This document shows positions 11,856 through 26,100 of a DNA stretch of 64,000 nucleotides, piece by piece. The stretch comes from Coriaria nepalensis (taxonomy: Eukaryota; Streptophyta; Magnoliopsida; Cucurbitales; Coriariaceae), in the NCBI GenBank assembly GCA_027186245.1, contig CP114497.1:3231501-3295500 (forward strand). Reading direction: 5' to 3'. Position 1 is the first letter of the stretch. Each line of letters begins with the position of its first letter. The notes under the pieces were generated by a model. The model saw only the letters and a list, made by a program, of their open reading frames with translations. It ran no database searches and was not told the origin of the DNA. Position numbers and translations under genes: made by a program.

Positions 11856-14181
11856 ATGAAAAGTCTTTTTATAGTTATATGTTTCGATGGTGAGTGGAAA
11901 AAGAAAGATAATTCGTTCCTTCGGCATGCAAATATCATTGAAGGAACAAATGGAGCTTCTATCGAATCTAACATCATATATAATGAGTTATTGGAAGTTG
12001 TGTACAATTCTTTCGACGTACATCGAAATAAATGCAATTTGTAATTTTCATATAAGACATTAGATAAAATGGTATGTTTTCCATTATTTATAAGAAATAA
12101 TGAGAACGTAAAGGGATTTATGCATCACTTGCAATCTAAAGATGAAGATTCTACCTTATATGTGAAGTTGGTATCGAAAACAAATAACAATTCATATGGT
12201 GACCGTGAAATACATGTGCTTCCTATTGTTCATGATTAAGTGGGTGGAGACATTATTAGTCGTATGGATATTAACGATAATCTTGATGACAATTATGATG
12301 ATTTTTATAAATTTAATCACACTAGTAACATATATGACAATGATGATGATTGGGATGACTTTGATTAAGTGGATGATGACGGGAATGGGGATGATGTTGT
12401 TGGTGTTGAGGATGAAATAATGGTGGATGATTATGACACTTATCATAATAACGAAGAGGAGGGTCCGAATCAAGGGTACGAGAATGAGCACTTCAATGGA
12501 GCTATATTCAGGGGGATGATGAGAACTTAGGTGAAATACCATTTGAGGAGTCATCTTCACTTACTGGGCGATCAACACACTATGTGAATGAAATTGAAAA
12601 CTAAGAGATTCCAATTCCAATTACAACCCAACATTCGACATGCAATGAAAATATTTCAGCTCCGGTTATATTTTTTCAAGCACTTAGAGGGGAGTTTTAT
12701 GTGAAATAATATTTTACCTCTAAGGAAGAATTGAAGGCAAGCTTTTATTCCCCTACAATGACGATGAATTATCACTTAAAGGTGACGAAGTCAAATAAGT
12801 TTACATTTGTCATGGTGTGCATTGATCCAAATTGCAAGTGGTGAATTCGCGAAGAAAAATATTTGGTTTTTTCAAGTTCAACAATATAATTGTCATCACA
12901 CTTGTAATGTTAGTCACATACAAGGTATACATCAGCAAGTAACAACGTCTATGATTGGACCATATGTGAAGGGTAAATACCAAGGGTATAACGAGACTCC
13001 GAAATCGTGACTTTTTATGGACATTATCTAAAGTGATATAGGGGTACACATTAGTTACTGGAAGGCATGGAAATCAAGATTTATTACACATGACCTCATT
13101 CGTGGTATAACTGAGATAAGTTTTAAACTTATCGTTATACGTTGTCATGATGAAGATGCTTAATCTAGGGTGTGTAACTGCCTTTGAGACGAATGCCAAT
13201 AATAGGTTTTGCTATTTTTTCATGGCAATTAGTGCTACAATAAATTGATTCAAATTTATGAAAATGGTTATTTGCATTGATGGTACCTTTTTGAAGTCGA
13301 AGTATAAAGGCACGCTTTTGTACCTAATTGCTCAGGATGGTAACTACCATCTTTATCCACTAGCATAAGCTATATTCGATATAGAGAAAGAAGCATCATG
13401 GAAATGGTTCTTGAGTAAACTCTATGGTTTGATCCCTAATGTATCGGATTTTGTTTTTATATCGGATTGAACGAAGAGTATAAAGAATGCAATACGTAAT
13501 GTTTATCCACTTGCTAAACATAATGCTTGCATGTGGCACCTTGGTAATAACATCAAGGCCAAGTTTAAGTATGGTGGTATTCTAAATTTATTCCGTTAGG
13601 CGGCCAAATCATATATAATTAAAGATGTCGAGACATACTTTAACGAGATTAGAGCTCAACATCCAGGTATTGCAACCTACTTGGAAACAGATCGATTTCA
13701 ATACTAGGCGAGAGCGTATTTCATTGGTGACCGGTATAATATAATGACTAATAATATATCAAAGTTTCTTAACGCTTCATTGAAGGATGCGCGTGAGCAT
13801 CCAATAATAGTATTACTCGGTCAAATCTGGAGTATGATGACAAATTGGTTCTACAACCATAGATGCAAGGCAAATGAGTTAGCAAAAAAATAAACTGAAT
13901 CATTGAAGATGAAGGTGCGTAGCTTGAATGACTCAAAGTATAAAGTCATTACCGCCACAGGTAGTAATATGTCAGTAGACTTACGTGAAAAGAGTTGCAC
14001 GTGCAGGGTTTTCCAAGTGGATAAATTCCCTTGCGTTCATTCATTCGCAGTTCTGAATTACACGGTCACAAATAACCGGGTGATACAACTTCACACCCTA
14101 TACTTAGTACACTACACGACTGAGAAATGGAGGCAAGCATATGTGGAATCGATATATCCTATACCATTGAAGAATTGTTGA
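11856..14181 (+). pseudogene. Mutator-like (MULE/MuDR) transposase, decayed
   Basis: Conceptual translation gives plant MuDR-type blocks in order, interrupted by many stops and frame changes. There is an N-terminal segment (11856-12044), then an Asp/Glu-rich acidic stretch (about 12280-12480). A MuDR zinc-binding-like segment with CHHTC follows (about 12860-12960). The MULE transposase core includes CIDGTFLKSKYKG, LIAQDGNYHLYPLA and KEASWKWFL (13270-13420), then CMWHLGNNIKAKFK (about 13530). A SWIM zinc finger, CTC...CVH (about 13998-14040), closes it. The DDE catalytic Asp of the IDGT block is present, but at least five in-frame stops disable the frame. It once catalysed cut-and-paste transposition. 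Possible terminal repeats near 11190-11230 and 14970-15000 are weak. Confidence 0.85.
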
Positions 14182-15838
14182 GATTTTCCACTAGAAGTTC
14201 GGGTAATCATTGTTAAACCCCCCTGTAATTTGTAAATAAAGTGGGAGACTGAAGAAGAGACATACACCTCCAAGGGGTAAATTTGTCTAAAAGAGAAAAA
14301 AGTGTAGCAAATATGAGGTTTATAGACATAATAAGGCTATATATGGGAATATTGTTCCTCTGTCTGTCACCATATTGATGCTCATACCACCTTTTGAAGA
14401 TATGAGATTAGAAAATTATAGTTTTGTAGAAATTACACTACTTGATATTAATAACTCTAATGTCTTTATATTCCGCTCTCAAATTGCAATCGGTATATAT
14501 CAAGGATACTTGGACATTAATTAAGAGTTTAGAGTACTTATGTTTATATATTGGTTTAGTACTATTACATATAGATAAGATATTTGTTATAATATTTGGA
14601 TTACTTTGTATTTGTAAAAATTGTATTGGTTTGTTAACTACTGAAAATGATGTCTAAATTAGTTAATTTAACTTGTTCTATTTATAGGTATTATGTTTGT
14701 CATCGTTTGTTATGTATATAGGTGAACTCTTGCAGTTGTTTTAATTCTCAATTTCACAATTTCTTAATAAGGTGGACTATATTAGGAAATTGGAAGTATT
14801 AGTCGGTTCTTTTTTTATTCCCAATTTTTCAATTTCTTATGACTCATGTATGCTAACATAATTATTAATTTACTCTACGGGTTGATGAGATTTTCGATCC
14901 ATAAAGTAAATTAGAAATTATGAGTCGAGAGTGAAGAAAATCATAACAAGAAAGCTTGTGTTTTTATGCATCGAGAGTGAAAAAATGAAGAAGAAGAAGT
15001 GTCGGGTCCACAAATACTAATTTTATTCTTTTAAAAAAAAAATTTAATTAGGCAAATAGGTATTTTCAATTTTTTCTTATTTTTTCTAATTTCTAAAATT
15101 GTAAAAAAACTAGTTGACAAAGGTTTTTTTTTTTTTTATCTTAATACTAAGATTTTAAATAAAACTCAAAATGGGACTAAGTATAACAAATATTCTCTAT
15201 AAGAAATTAACTAAATACTATAAAAATTAATATTTTATTATATTAAATTATTTCCTTTTAACCAATAATTTTCTTATATTCCAACTTAAAATATAAATTA
15301 ATCCCTAACTTAAGATTTATTTATTTTTTAATCTCTCAACATTTAATTTATTTATTTTAATCCAAAAATAAATTTTTTTTATTTTTATTTTTACTCATTT
15401 TATTATTTTATCTACCACAATTATCACAATTACCTCTCACAAAAAAATATGTTAAATTAAAAAAAATGGAAAAAGAAAAAATATTTTATTTATTTATTCA
15501 TTTGTTTGGAATTTCTTTAATACGGCGTTCAAATAGAAACATAAGGATGGGCATCTGAATCCCCTGCTAAACCAGGCATCCCTCCTAACACCAATTATTG
15601 GAGAAGTCATTGTAGCTTTCTCTAACCCCAATTCAAAATCATATTTAAATTGTTTATTTTTATATTATACATTTTTTTTTCTCCCTATCTTTTCTCTATT
15701 AATATTTTTTAATTACGATTTGTATAAATAATTGTGAGATTTTCTACGTATATAAATCCAGAAAACGAATTTATAGAGACTTGCATCTATATATTATGAG
15801 ATCAAATTTATAATGATGTTTAAGTTAATTTACTTTAT
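14182..15838. other. AT-rich intergenic DNA
   Basis: The first part (to about 15000) contains MULE-flank repeats similar to those at 11.5-11.8 kb. The remainder is very AT-rich and has no coding or RNA signal that I recognise. Confidence 0.5.
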
Positions 15839-15844
15839 TATGAA

Positions 15845-15903
15845 TTTTCTTTTCTTTTCTTTTCTTTTCTTTTCTTTTCTTTTCTTTTCTTTTCTTTTCT
15901 TTT
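15845..15903. repeat. (TTTTC)n microsatellite
   Basis: Nearly twelve perfect copies of the pentanucleotide TTTTC. It is a likely polymorphic marker. Confidence 0.97.
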
Positions 15904-16929
15904 GTAGGTTATGATTGCTACAAGTATATGTAGAAGCGGAATATGATGATTGTGTGCTATAGATTCATCGAGAAGTTTTAAGCTTTTTAGGTTTAAGTGT
16001 TTGAACGATGGTTGCTTAGATTTTACTTTATGCCTATTAGATAACTACATTCTTTGCTTATGGTAATTAGTTTTTATAAAGATGATTTTGCTCTAAGAGT
16101 TTATATATAAAGTATGTGGCAAAGTCGAAAATAGCATTTTAAAAAATAAATTACTTTCAACTATGTACAATATATATTCTGTCTATTTATAATTAATTAT
16201 ATTTTTTTATTCTTAATTATTGCTCTTTTATATATATATTTATTTATTTATTTATTAGACAAACTAATCTCTTACTTCTTTTTTTTTTTTTTTAATTTTA
16301 CCATTCATTTGGACATTTATTAAGAAAATAAAAAAAATAATAATTATATATATTTTTATAAACATTCATATTTAATATTCTTATAAGATTTAATATAAGA
16401 ATATTCATATATATATTATATTGATAGCGAAGAAATACTTATTTTTTTAAAAAAAAATATATATTATAATACTTAGAGTTTTAGTTGAATAATTTTTTTT
16501 TTTGTCATGCGGATTGGATTAAAACCTAGTAATAATATAATTTGTAAATCTAATTATAAATTTAATCCTTAATTTTTTAACACAAACCTAAAATTTTAAA
16601 TTTACTCGAACCTACACCCTTCTCTGCTACCAAATCATCATAGATCTTACATAGAATACCAAATATACAACTAAGAGTAATTCATCTAAACAATATTGAA
16701 TTAAACTTAAATCTAAAAAGTTTTACATAAAATCTTATTAATTATTAATAATTCAGTCAATAAATAAACTATATTATTTAATAATGGATTAATTATAGTT
16801 TTAGTCCTTTTGTAGGTCATCTTTTACAATTTTATTTATGTGTAGTTTCAGATTAATTTTTTTATTTTTATATAGTTCAAATGAGACTTTTAACTTTCTT
16901 ATAACTAGATTCAAATAATTATGTTGACG
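15904..16929. other. AT-rich intergenic DNA, no gene seen
   Basis: Long A/T runs and short TATTTA repeats. No open frame or structured element is recognisable. Confidence 0.5.
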
Positions 16930-17345
16930 GATCACGGTAACCATAAAATTTTGTTCTTACACACTCTTTAATCCATTTCATTATTTTAATTATTTTTTCA
17001 TCAATCTACCCCTTCACCTCTACCTCTACCACAACCGCCTTTGATTGCAGTTGCTGGAATTAATATCCTTGACTACTATTTTTATATTTTTAATATCACT
17101 TTTAATTATTTTTCATTTATTCATCTCTAAAACAATATCATCCACTTTTCTCCACTCCCATCACCGCAACAAGTATAAAAATAGGTTAATTGTATAATTT
17201 TAAATTATTTCCGGTAACTACAATCAAAGGCAGTGACAGTGGAAGAGTTTGCGGAGGTAGTGGTAAAAAAGTGGATTGATAAAAAAAATAACCTAATATA
17301 ATAAAGTGAGTTAATAAAGAATGTAATGATAAAATTTTAAGTTAC
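16930..17345. mobile_element. Foldback MITE with long imperfect inverted arms
   Basis: The segment 16945-17062 is an imperfect inverted copy of 17205-17343. Matching landmarks are CGCCTTTGATTGCAGTTGC on the left and, on the right, the complement of GTAACTACAATCAAAGGCAG. The outer parts (TTAATCCATTTCATTA against the complement of AATAAAGTGAGTTAATAAAG) also pair. The loop is about 140 bp. No coding capacity is present. Outer ends and target duplications were not defined, so the superfamily is open. Confidence 0.65.
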
Positions 17346-18048
17346 AAAATAAAAATAAAAAAATCTAAAGTTAAAAAATAATTAAAAAAAAGATATATGA
17401 ATGGATAAAATCTGACTTTTACATAATTTAGAGTAAATATTTATGAAATGTGTTTAGTTTAAAATGTCTTTAATTATAGTGATAATTTGATAAGATTAAA
17501 TCTAATTTAACCATAATTATATACAATTTGATTATTCAAAACTGATGCTGAAAATAACAAAACTCACTCCACATCAATTACTTAATAAACATAATAAGTG
17601 AAATGATATTCAAAGAGTAAAATAATTTCTTTGGATCTATCCGATTGGATCAAACCAATTAAGAAGAAATTATTGAGTACGGTACCAATAGGAGGTAGAA
17701 TAAGTCCAAACAAAATTTCGATAAAGATACTGAGAAAACAATTTGATATAAGATATGTAAAGTGTAAACAATCACTGTTCTTCCTTTATGTATTTTTTGG
17801 TGTTTTTTTTTTTTTTTCACCTTTATACGACAACCGATACGATATACACCTACTTAATAATCAACTTATACAAACAATACAATATACAGCAAAGGTTCAT
17901 CTTCTTTGTCCCAGATAGAATGAGATGCAAACAACACCAATCAATACAAATTTCCTAACAAGCAAACAACACCAATCAACACAAAAACAAATCCTGTACA
18001 CAACAATAGCAAAAGGTTGCACTTTCAAAAATTATGTACCAACAACAT
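17346..18048. other. AT-rich 3' flank of F-box gene
   Basis: It includes a short open frame at 17631-17918 without recognisable domain. Downstream of about 17900 the sequence probably is the 3' UTR of the reverse-strand F-box/kelch gene. Confidence 0.5.
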
Positions 18049-21000
18049 TCACAAAGCAATGGTGCACAGAACAGCAGTATTGAAATCCATAGGGTGTTGG
18101 AGAGGTGACTTTGCATGAACAGATCTCCATGTCTTCTTCTTCGGGTGGTAGATTTGCATGTACAGTGTTCCTGCCTTCTTGTTCTGTCTCAACCTTCTGT
18201 TTTCTGTCGAATCTGGCTTAACAAGTGATATGACGTGCAATTCCCCATTCAATGCAACAAACCCATATGATAAGTTGCCTGAGGTGCTTCTGGGTACATG
18301 TGCTTCCTCTTTCCAACGATTTGAAGCCATGTCATATCTTAGACACAAAACAGGAACATGTTTATGAGATTAAACGTTCTAGATGAAAGACAGAAATATA
18401 AAGTGGAACAGACATCAAACCTGCTAACGTGAGTCTTTTGAGAGAGAGAAAATAAAGGATGGGGGGGGGGGGGGGGGGGTGTTTATGATCTATGAATATA
18501 TTTGAATAGAAAAGAACATACGGCATAAAAACATCTTTTTCATTTCATCGAGTCATTTAATAACCATATTTCGCCAGACATGAACCATTATTTTGATTGA
18601 CTACAAACAGGCAATGAACTTTAAGTGTATGACTGAAAAACAATGTGAATTACACCAAGCAATTAACATTTGCATGATGCCAAAAATATAGTTCACATGA
18701 GAATAACCCTTTCGGTTAAGATGTCAAGTTCATCACAATTTTATCTTCAGCTCAGAACACTATGCCAGGTTTCTACTCTCACATTTTTAATTTTTTTTCA
18801 TGTTTTTTTCCCCGAGTTCAAGTAAATGACAGCATATATGAAATTTTCAGTCAACATGAAAAATCGAAGTAAGAAGGCCATTTGAGCTTTTCTAAGGGAA
18901 AAGCTGCACGTGTATAATTATTTGCCCTAAACATTTCTTGTGAACATTGAAGCTATATGCAAGTCTGTTATTATGTAATTATAATACTAGATTGGTGAGA
19001 TTTTAACCTAATACATCTCAGGTCCTGTAGTCCAACACTAACTAATGTAACATAAGCATAGTACTTACTGGAATAAACTGCATGAAAAAGAAGCACTAGT
19101 ACACAACAAAAACCAAAAGGGTATTGAAAGATAATCAAAGTAAGGACCAAATGGAAAACCAAAAAAAAAATAAAAAATTCCTAAAATCTTAAATTTTATA
19201 AGTATGAAAAAAATAATGGCAGGAAGGTAGTCTCAAGTACTTTGGTCGAGCTACAGCGTATAGATGTAAGTTTCTACTTTATCTTTCATAACACATGATC
19301 AGGAACTAACCTCTGCTAGAAGAACCTATTAATCAAATTACTAAATTCAAGTCTCATTAAATGTTTTCATGCTAAATCAATTCCATAGATTTCGGCTCAA
19401 CTAATCTAATATAGGTCAGTAGACAAGCAATAGGTTCCTTTACATGGAGGATTTAAGGAAATTTTATTTATCACATAAGGGTTCCATTCTCTTCTCTCTA
19501 ACATGTCAAAGAGACCGAGAGTCAAGGCTTTTGATTCATTATAGTTGCATACTACATTAATACCTCATAAATAAAAGAGCATACACTACAAGAGAAACAA
19601 AGCATACATTCGCCAAAAATACATAATGAGCATATAGAAAGCTAGGGAATATAAATATTTAGCTAAACATTCTCTCAAGAGAAGCAAAAAAAAAACATCA
19701 AAATGAGAAGTACGATCTTATCAACTATGTGGCTACAAAATCACAAAGATAGAAAAATCATGAAGTCTAATGAAACACACTAAAATAGAAATGCCCAACA
19801 CAACATGACACAACAGCAGCTTCATTAAATAAACGAATTCATACATAATCAGTAATTCCACTTTTGAGGGTGAAGTCTGAGGCGTGAAGTTTACTTCAAC
19901 ATCAATTTGTTTTCACCTTAAGTCCTAAATAGCAGGCAGATTGGTCTTTCTACATCAATAGTTTTACTCTCATTCCAATTCTTTTAATCCCCTAAAAACT
20001 ACCCTAATGATAAGCACCCTCTTATCCTAAGCAAGACGCCCATTACAAAAATCTCCATACTGAACCACAAATAAGACTGCATTAGCAATGATCGCAAAAG
20101 ATAATGCATGAAAAGTACATTAACTAACTCTACTCTTCTAACGCTGAAATTGATTTGTACTAAATGTAAAGCATGTGCTTTCAAACAGTAACTGAATTGA
20201 AGCAATCCAATAAGAATAGAATACAAGACAGTGTAAAACAAAGCAATCATTGTAAGCTATTACATTACCTGAGTATCTCATTGCCATCCAACATGAAAAT
20301 TCCAGAATGCCTTTCATCCCCTACCACAACAATCTTTCCAAGCCTCCCCCTCTCCCCTTCTTCCCACATATCTCCAAGCTCTCTCCACCACCCAAAGGAC
20401 CCAATACCACCACCATTTCCACTCTTCAATTCCATCACCACTCCATCCCTATAATACTCATCTACCGGAAAAACATTAGAGATTGTCCTAGACTCGCCAT
20501 AACCACCCATTACCCAAAACTGCCTGTCCACTCCACTCCCAACAAAGAAACCCATACATCCAGCTCGAAATCTCGGCAGCCCGTCCATTGCAACCCACTC
20601 GTCCTTCCCTACATCGTACATCTCTACGGAACTCATCCTACTCCCTCCGGCCCTGAACATATTGTGCCTCGACCCACCTCCGGCGACCAGAATCTGACCG
20701 GAATCCGGCACCGCCGCACATGCAAAACTCCCCCGAGGAGACAGCATAGGAGCAAGGCGGTCCCAAGAATAAGTGTAGAAATTGAACCGGAATGCTGAGG
20801 CGGAGGGCGAGGGGCGGTCCATTGGAAACGAGCGAGTATCGAACAAAGAGCCGCCGATTACGTACAAGTGAGGACCGATGGAAATGGAGGAGAAATTGCA
20901 GAGACCGTAAACGTGAGGGTTGCAGGGCATAGGAGGGAGGGGGCACCATGCGAGATTCTGCGGGTCAAAGAGGAAAGGGGAAGATATGGAAGGATCTTGA

Positions 21001-21245
21001 GGGAATATACAGAGGAGGTGTGAGAGAGCTTTGCGGTGGATATGGCGGAGAGAAATTAGGGTTTTAGAGGAGGAGAAGAAGAGGCGCCATGATTTGCAGG
21101 TTGATTTGAGGCGAGATTGATGAGAGTACGGGGTGAAGGAGAGGATTAACGCTGCGACGTCGTTTGGTAGGCCTGGAATTAAGGTCGAGAAGTCGTCGAG
21201 GTAAGGCAGCGGCGAACAGAAAGTGGAATTCGCCGGTGGAACCAT
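18049..21245 (-). CDS. OR23: F-box/kelch-repeat protein, OR23-like
   Basis: Two exons, complement(join(18049..18337, 20269..21245)), give 421 residues; the Arabidopsis protein is of similar length. The start MVPPANSTF is followed at residues 22-65 by an F-box (LIPGLPNDVAALILSF, then the SRLKSTCKSWRLFFSS block). Kelch-type segments follow: YVIGGSLFDTRS, ILVAGGGSRHNMFRAGGSRM, SSVEMYDVGKDEWVAMDGLP, FWVMGGYGESRTIS and, in exon 2, FVALNGELHVISL. F-box proteins of this kind are substrate receptors of SCF ubiquitin ligases, with the kelch propeller binding the target; the target of OR23 is unknown. The junction is phase 2 (GAGATACTCAG joined to ATATGACATGG). The intron is 1,931 bp. The frame is intact and looks functional. 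Confidence 0.93.
18461..18479. repeat. G19 homopolymer in F-box gene intron
   Basis: Nineteen consecutive G on the + strand (C on the transcribed message), inside the long intron of the OR23-like gene. Length may be unreliable in sequencing. Confidence 0.95.
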
Positions 21246-23129
21246 CTCACCCTTTCTTCAGTTTCTTTATCGGTAGTCGTTCCCTCCCTCCGAAGAAGAT
21301 TCTTATTACATAAAAAGTGCTTTCCTTTTTTGGCCGAAGTAACAACAGTAATTCAGTTAATTCATTCGACCGCTTTCTCTCTTTTTTTTTTTTTTTTCGG
21401 TAAATTAGGATTTTATATTTTTAAATACTTTAAAATTAAATAAAATTTCTATAATTTTTAATAGAAATATATTATTATAATAAATAGTTAAAAATTAAAA
21501 TTTTAAATTATAATAAACACCCATAAATTTTATAATTATTATAAATATACAAAATTAAAACTAAAATTATAATAAATATTTCATTTTTCCAACGGATCAA
21601 TTCTAAATGATTAATCCAATCTAATATAACTATATTATTGCGATAATTTTTTTTTTGTGAATTTATATCTTAGTAAAACCTCTTGACTTTCATTTATTTT
21701 TTTTCCATAATTTTTTTTTTATTTTAAATTTTTTTTTCAAACAACATTAGGACTGCCGCCGCCAAGTACTACAAGGAAAAAAAACAATCTGATTTCTTAA
21801 AAGAAAAAAAAGAAAAAGAAAATTGATATAATTTCTTTTAAAAAAATGGAAATTCAATTTAATTGCTTGCAAATAGACCTATTCGATCAATTCAATTTTC
21901 ATAAGAAATCGATCGAATCTATTAGGATTTCTCGCAAAATTTTGTTATTTAATTGATATGAGTTAATTTGACCGATTGAGTCAATCTGATTTCTTTGTGC
22001 GAAGAAATCAAAAAGAATACAAGTTGATTTCTTCATGCGAAGAATCGGTGCGAGGTGGATTAAATTATTTTGGAAACAAATAACATTATTTTAAATAAAT
22101 TAAAGGATAATTTTGTAAATTAAAATTTATTTTTAAATTTATATCGAATCAAATCATATTAGGTCAAGTTAATGATTTAGAATCGATTGTTGAAAAACCT
22201 AAAGGTATGAATGAAACAAAGGTAGATTGCATCAACAATGGTAGGAATGAAACATCCCCTTAAAATAAATGCAATTCCAATCAAGTCTTAACAATTATTT
22301 TCTTATAAATGGAAAGATTCTCTACACGTCCATGGTGATGAAGTATAACTCCTAAAAAAGTAACATGCATCATTATTATATTACCGAATTAATCAACATG
22401 AATCATATTCTCATTGAAATCTTCTTTATTGTAGAAATATACAATGCCTTATAGTGCATTTAAATGTACATCGTGCTAATATGAGGACCATAAGCTCAAA
22501 ATTCTATATTGAAATTTATAATCCCCACTTTGACACGTCATGCGTTTAAGTTACATCATGTATTTAGGTGCATTATATTATATTGCATATATTTTTAAAA
22601 GGGAGAGAAGTTGAATCGTCACTTAAGCAGTCATCCTTGAATGCTAATTGACTTACAAAGAATAATTAGGTCTAACATTTGCCGATCTCTAATTAAACAC
22701 TTTAAAATGAAAAATCACTTGCATATTAGTTAGCCATCTTAAGTGCCTCTTTCACACTGCACTAGATTACCTTACCATTCCCTAGAAAATATTCAGCGGT
22801 AGCTAATTTATGTACCCCACGGACCACGACCCATGTTTTCTCTTTCTCTCCTTATTCATCCGTTCAAATATGAGCCTACTCGAGTATGCTGATTTGGCAA
22901 GAGACTCATGTCTTCGACATCGTAAAATGTTATTATTTGTTCTAGCACGAAACCGGATGTCATGCAATTTGAAGAATTTAATATTTAACTTTGATGTGCA
23001 TACTCTAAGTTGATTTGACCAATGAACTACTTTAGATTCAATGGTTACTTGAGAACGAGAGTTCGTCACTCATCTGCAACTTCTATCTATTGCATTGTCC
23101 ATAATGTTATACAATCTTAAAGCTATATA
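21246..23129. other. 5' flank of F-box gene and AT-rich intergenic DNA
   Basis: The first roughly 100 bp, with a CT-rich run, probably hold the promoter and 5' UTR of the reverse-strand gene. The rest is AT-rich. Short open frames on both strands at 22803-23069 show no domain and may belong to the edge of the copia element that follows. Confidence 0.45.
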
Positions 23130-26100
23130 ACCTTAATCCACTCTGCCATCACCGATCAACCTTCCTCTACATGCACTAATCCAGTGGTTGTGGTTTGTCC
23201 CACTAGCATTTTGTTAGTTTCCATTAATGCTCATCATTAACTCATTTTTCAACTTGACTTAAGCAACTACTATTCCTGGCATGCTCAAGTTGAGTCCATG
23301 CTCATGAGTTATGATTTACTTGGTTACCTCGATCGAATCGACTCATGCTCTACTAAAGGATCCGTTGACTACGTCCGCTGGTTTTGTCAAGACAAGGTCT
23401 TGCTTTCAGCCCTATACATATCTATTTTTGCCTCGATAATGACTATGGTCACTTTTGCAACCATCGGTCGTGAAGCATGGAGCATCTTTAACCACTCTTA
23501 AAATCTGGTGATGCAATTAAAGGAAGATCTCTTACTTGCTCAAAGGGAACTAATCTAGTTTCTAAATTTTTACAAGACATAAAAGCCAAAGCTGATGAGC
23601 TCACAATCATCGATAAACCTATTCACATTGATGATCTCAATCTCTACATTTTAAACAACTTTGGTGCCGAGTTCTGTGAAATCATCGTGCCGATTCAAAC
23701 TCTAGAATCTGCTCTTCAATTTGAAGAGCTTCACGATATCTTAATCTCTCATGATGCTTATCCCTGCCACCTCAAGATGACCACTGGTGCTCTTTTCACC
23801 ATTGGCAACGGTTCCCCTTCCAACAGCAAAACTACACATCTTAGGGGAGCTATGGAAACCAGCCATTTAGAGGTGCACGACAGCAGTCACAAGGAGATAA
23901 TGGATTCTCCAAATGCGGTCAAAACATGCCCACTTTTCAATCTTCATCATCCAAAGCCCAAACACCAAGATTGTGGGTTTGTGGGCCATATTACCCTTCA
24001 TCGCCGAAAGATTAATACTATAGAAAATTCCACACAAGCTTCCTCTAGCAATCCGTCGACTACTAATAATTGGCTCATAGACTCTAAGACTTCTCACAAC
24101 ATGATTGTTGATCTCTCTAATCTATCTATTCATTTCGAATATGATGGAACTCATGAGATTATTATTGAGTATGTTCAAGTTTTAAAATCATGCACGTTGG
24201 GGTAGTTGGTATTCCTTCACCACTTAAAAAATTTCATCTCTATAATATTTTATGAGTTGTACAAATTCATAAAAACAATATATGTTCATGATATTAAGAA
24301 AGATAATAATATTTTCATGGAATTTCATCATTTACATAATGCATGGGCCATATGAAAATGGGATATACCGTGTCTAGACTTTCTCGCCAACTTCTCTTTC
24401 TACGTTTATTGGTGAGCAGATGGATTTTCAAAGTTGGCATCAACATTTGGGTCATCCACCCACTAAAATAATGTATCGTATTATCAATAAGTTTTCCTTA
24501 CTTATCATACAAAATAAGTCATTTAGTCATCATAATTGTATTCCTTACAATTCTAATAAAAGTACAAGGCTGCCTTTTGAAGACACCTCTTAATGGTGAA
24601 TGATTCTACCTTATCATCGATAATTTTACCAAATATACTTGGTTCTTTCCATTACAAGCAAAATCCGAATTACTTACTATTTTTGAAAAATTCAAACCTC
24701 TCGTGGAAACTCAATTTCGCGTCAAGGTTCATTATTTTTATAGTGAAAATTGGAGCAAATTCCTAAAACTAAGATAGTATCTTCTCTTTCACGGTATTAG
24801 TTGGTACACCACCGCCCCGCATACTTTGCCACAAAATGGAACTTCGGAACAGTGACATTGTTCAATTGTTCAAATGGGCCTAACTCTCGTACACCAAGGC
24901 AAACTTCTATGCTCGTTTTGAGCCTATGTATTTGAAGCTGATATTTACTTAATTAATCACCTCTCAATGCCTCTTCTCGGATCCAACAACTCGTTTGAGG
25001 TCCTCTTCCACCGTTGACCCCATTATCTAAAATTGAGAACTTTCGGGTGTTTATGCGAACCAAACCATATGCGAACCACAAGGGAACTTAACTCAAACCA
25101 TATGCGAACCACAAGCTTGAACCATAAGCTTGAACCGTCATCTCGCCCATGCGTATTCTTTAGCTACTACACCACTTAAAGTGTCTACAAATGCATGGAT
25201 TTTAAAACTTCTTAGATTTACATCTACTGACATATGAAGTTCTTCGAGTCTATATTTGCATTCCATGGGCCTTTCCTCCCCACTCACGTCCACCTCTCCC
25301 TTGCCCTATGCTTGTAAGCGTTGTTCCAACTTTATTTCGATATCGCTACCGGTAGATTCTCTATTTTCACATTCGCTCATGCATGAGGTATGTCCCTTTC
25401 TCTCTCACTCTTCTTATTCTACAAGCTCGGCCTAATTTCTCTCTAAATAGCCTCCGCACTTGGGCTTCTCTAATTCTGGTAAAAACAACAGCTCATCTCT
25501 TCCTGAGCTTCCTTTTCTGCATGGATCACCTATAGTTTAACATAGGCTCTCTTCTCCCTCTAGGCTTCACATGTAAAATGAGCCCCCTCCTCCCACATAT
25601 AACTCTTTAGCCCAACATGGGCCCTATATTCTTCTAGGCTTCACATGTCAAATGGTAATAAATCTCACTTATTTCCTCAACATGATACGCGATCTACCTT
25701 CGCTCCTATTTCAGCCTATATCTCATTTGATTTCCATACATCATCAAGTGGGCCCAACTTTGATGCTACTCCTCCAAAAAAACATAAGCAACCCTCTGGC
25801 CCCTCTTATCCGCACTCATACCATGACCACACAATTGATGCACTTTTTTTTCACCCAAAAATATTAAATCATGCCTTTATACATTCTCTCACCATCAATC
25901 AATAGATGTCGTATCTCTCTCATGCTATTAAGGATTCTAGATGGCTATAGGCCATGTCCGACAGATTCAATATTATTCTCCATCATGGTACGTGAGAATT
26001 GATTATTCTTCTCGTGCACGTAACCTTGGTGATTGTAAATGGTTCTTTTGCATTAAAAGGAAACCCGATGGAAGCATTAATCATTTCAAAGCTTGCCTTT

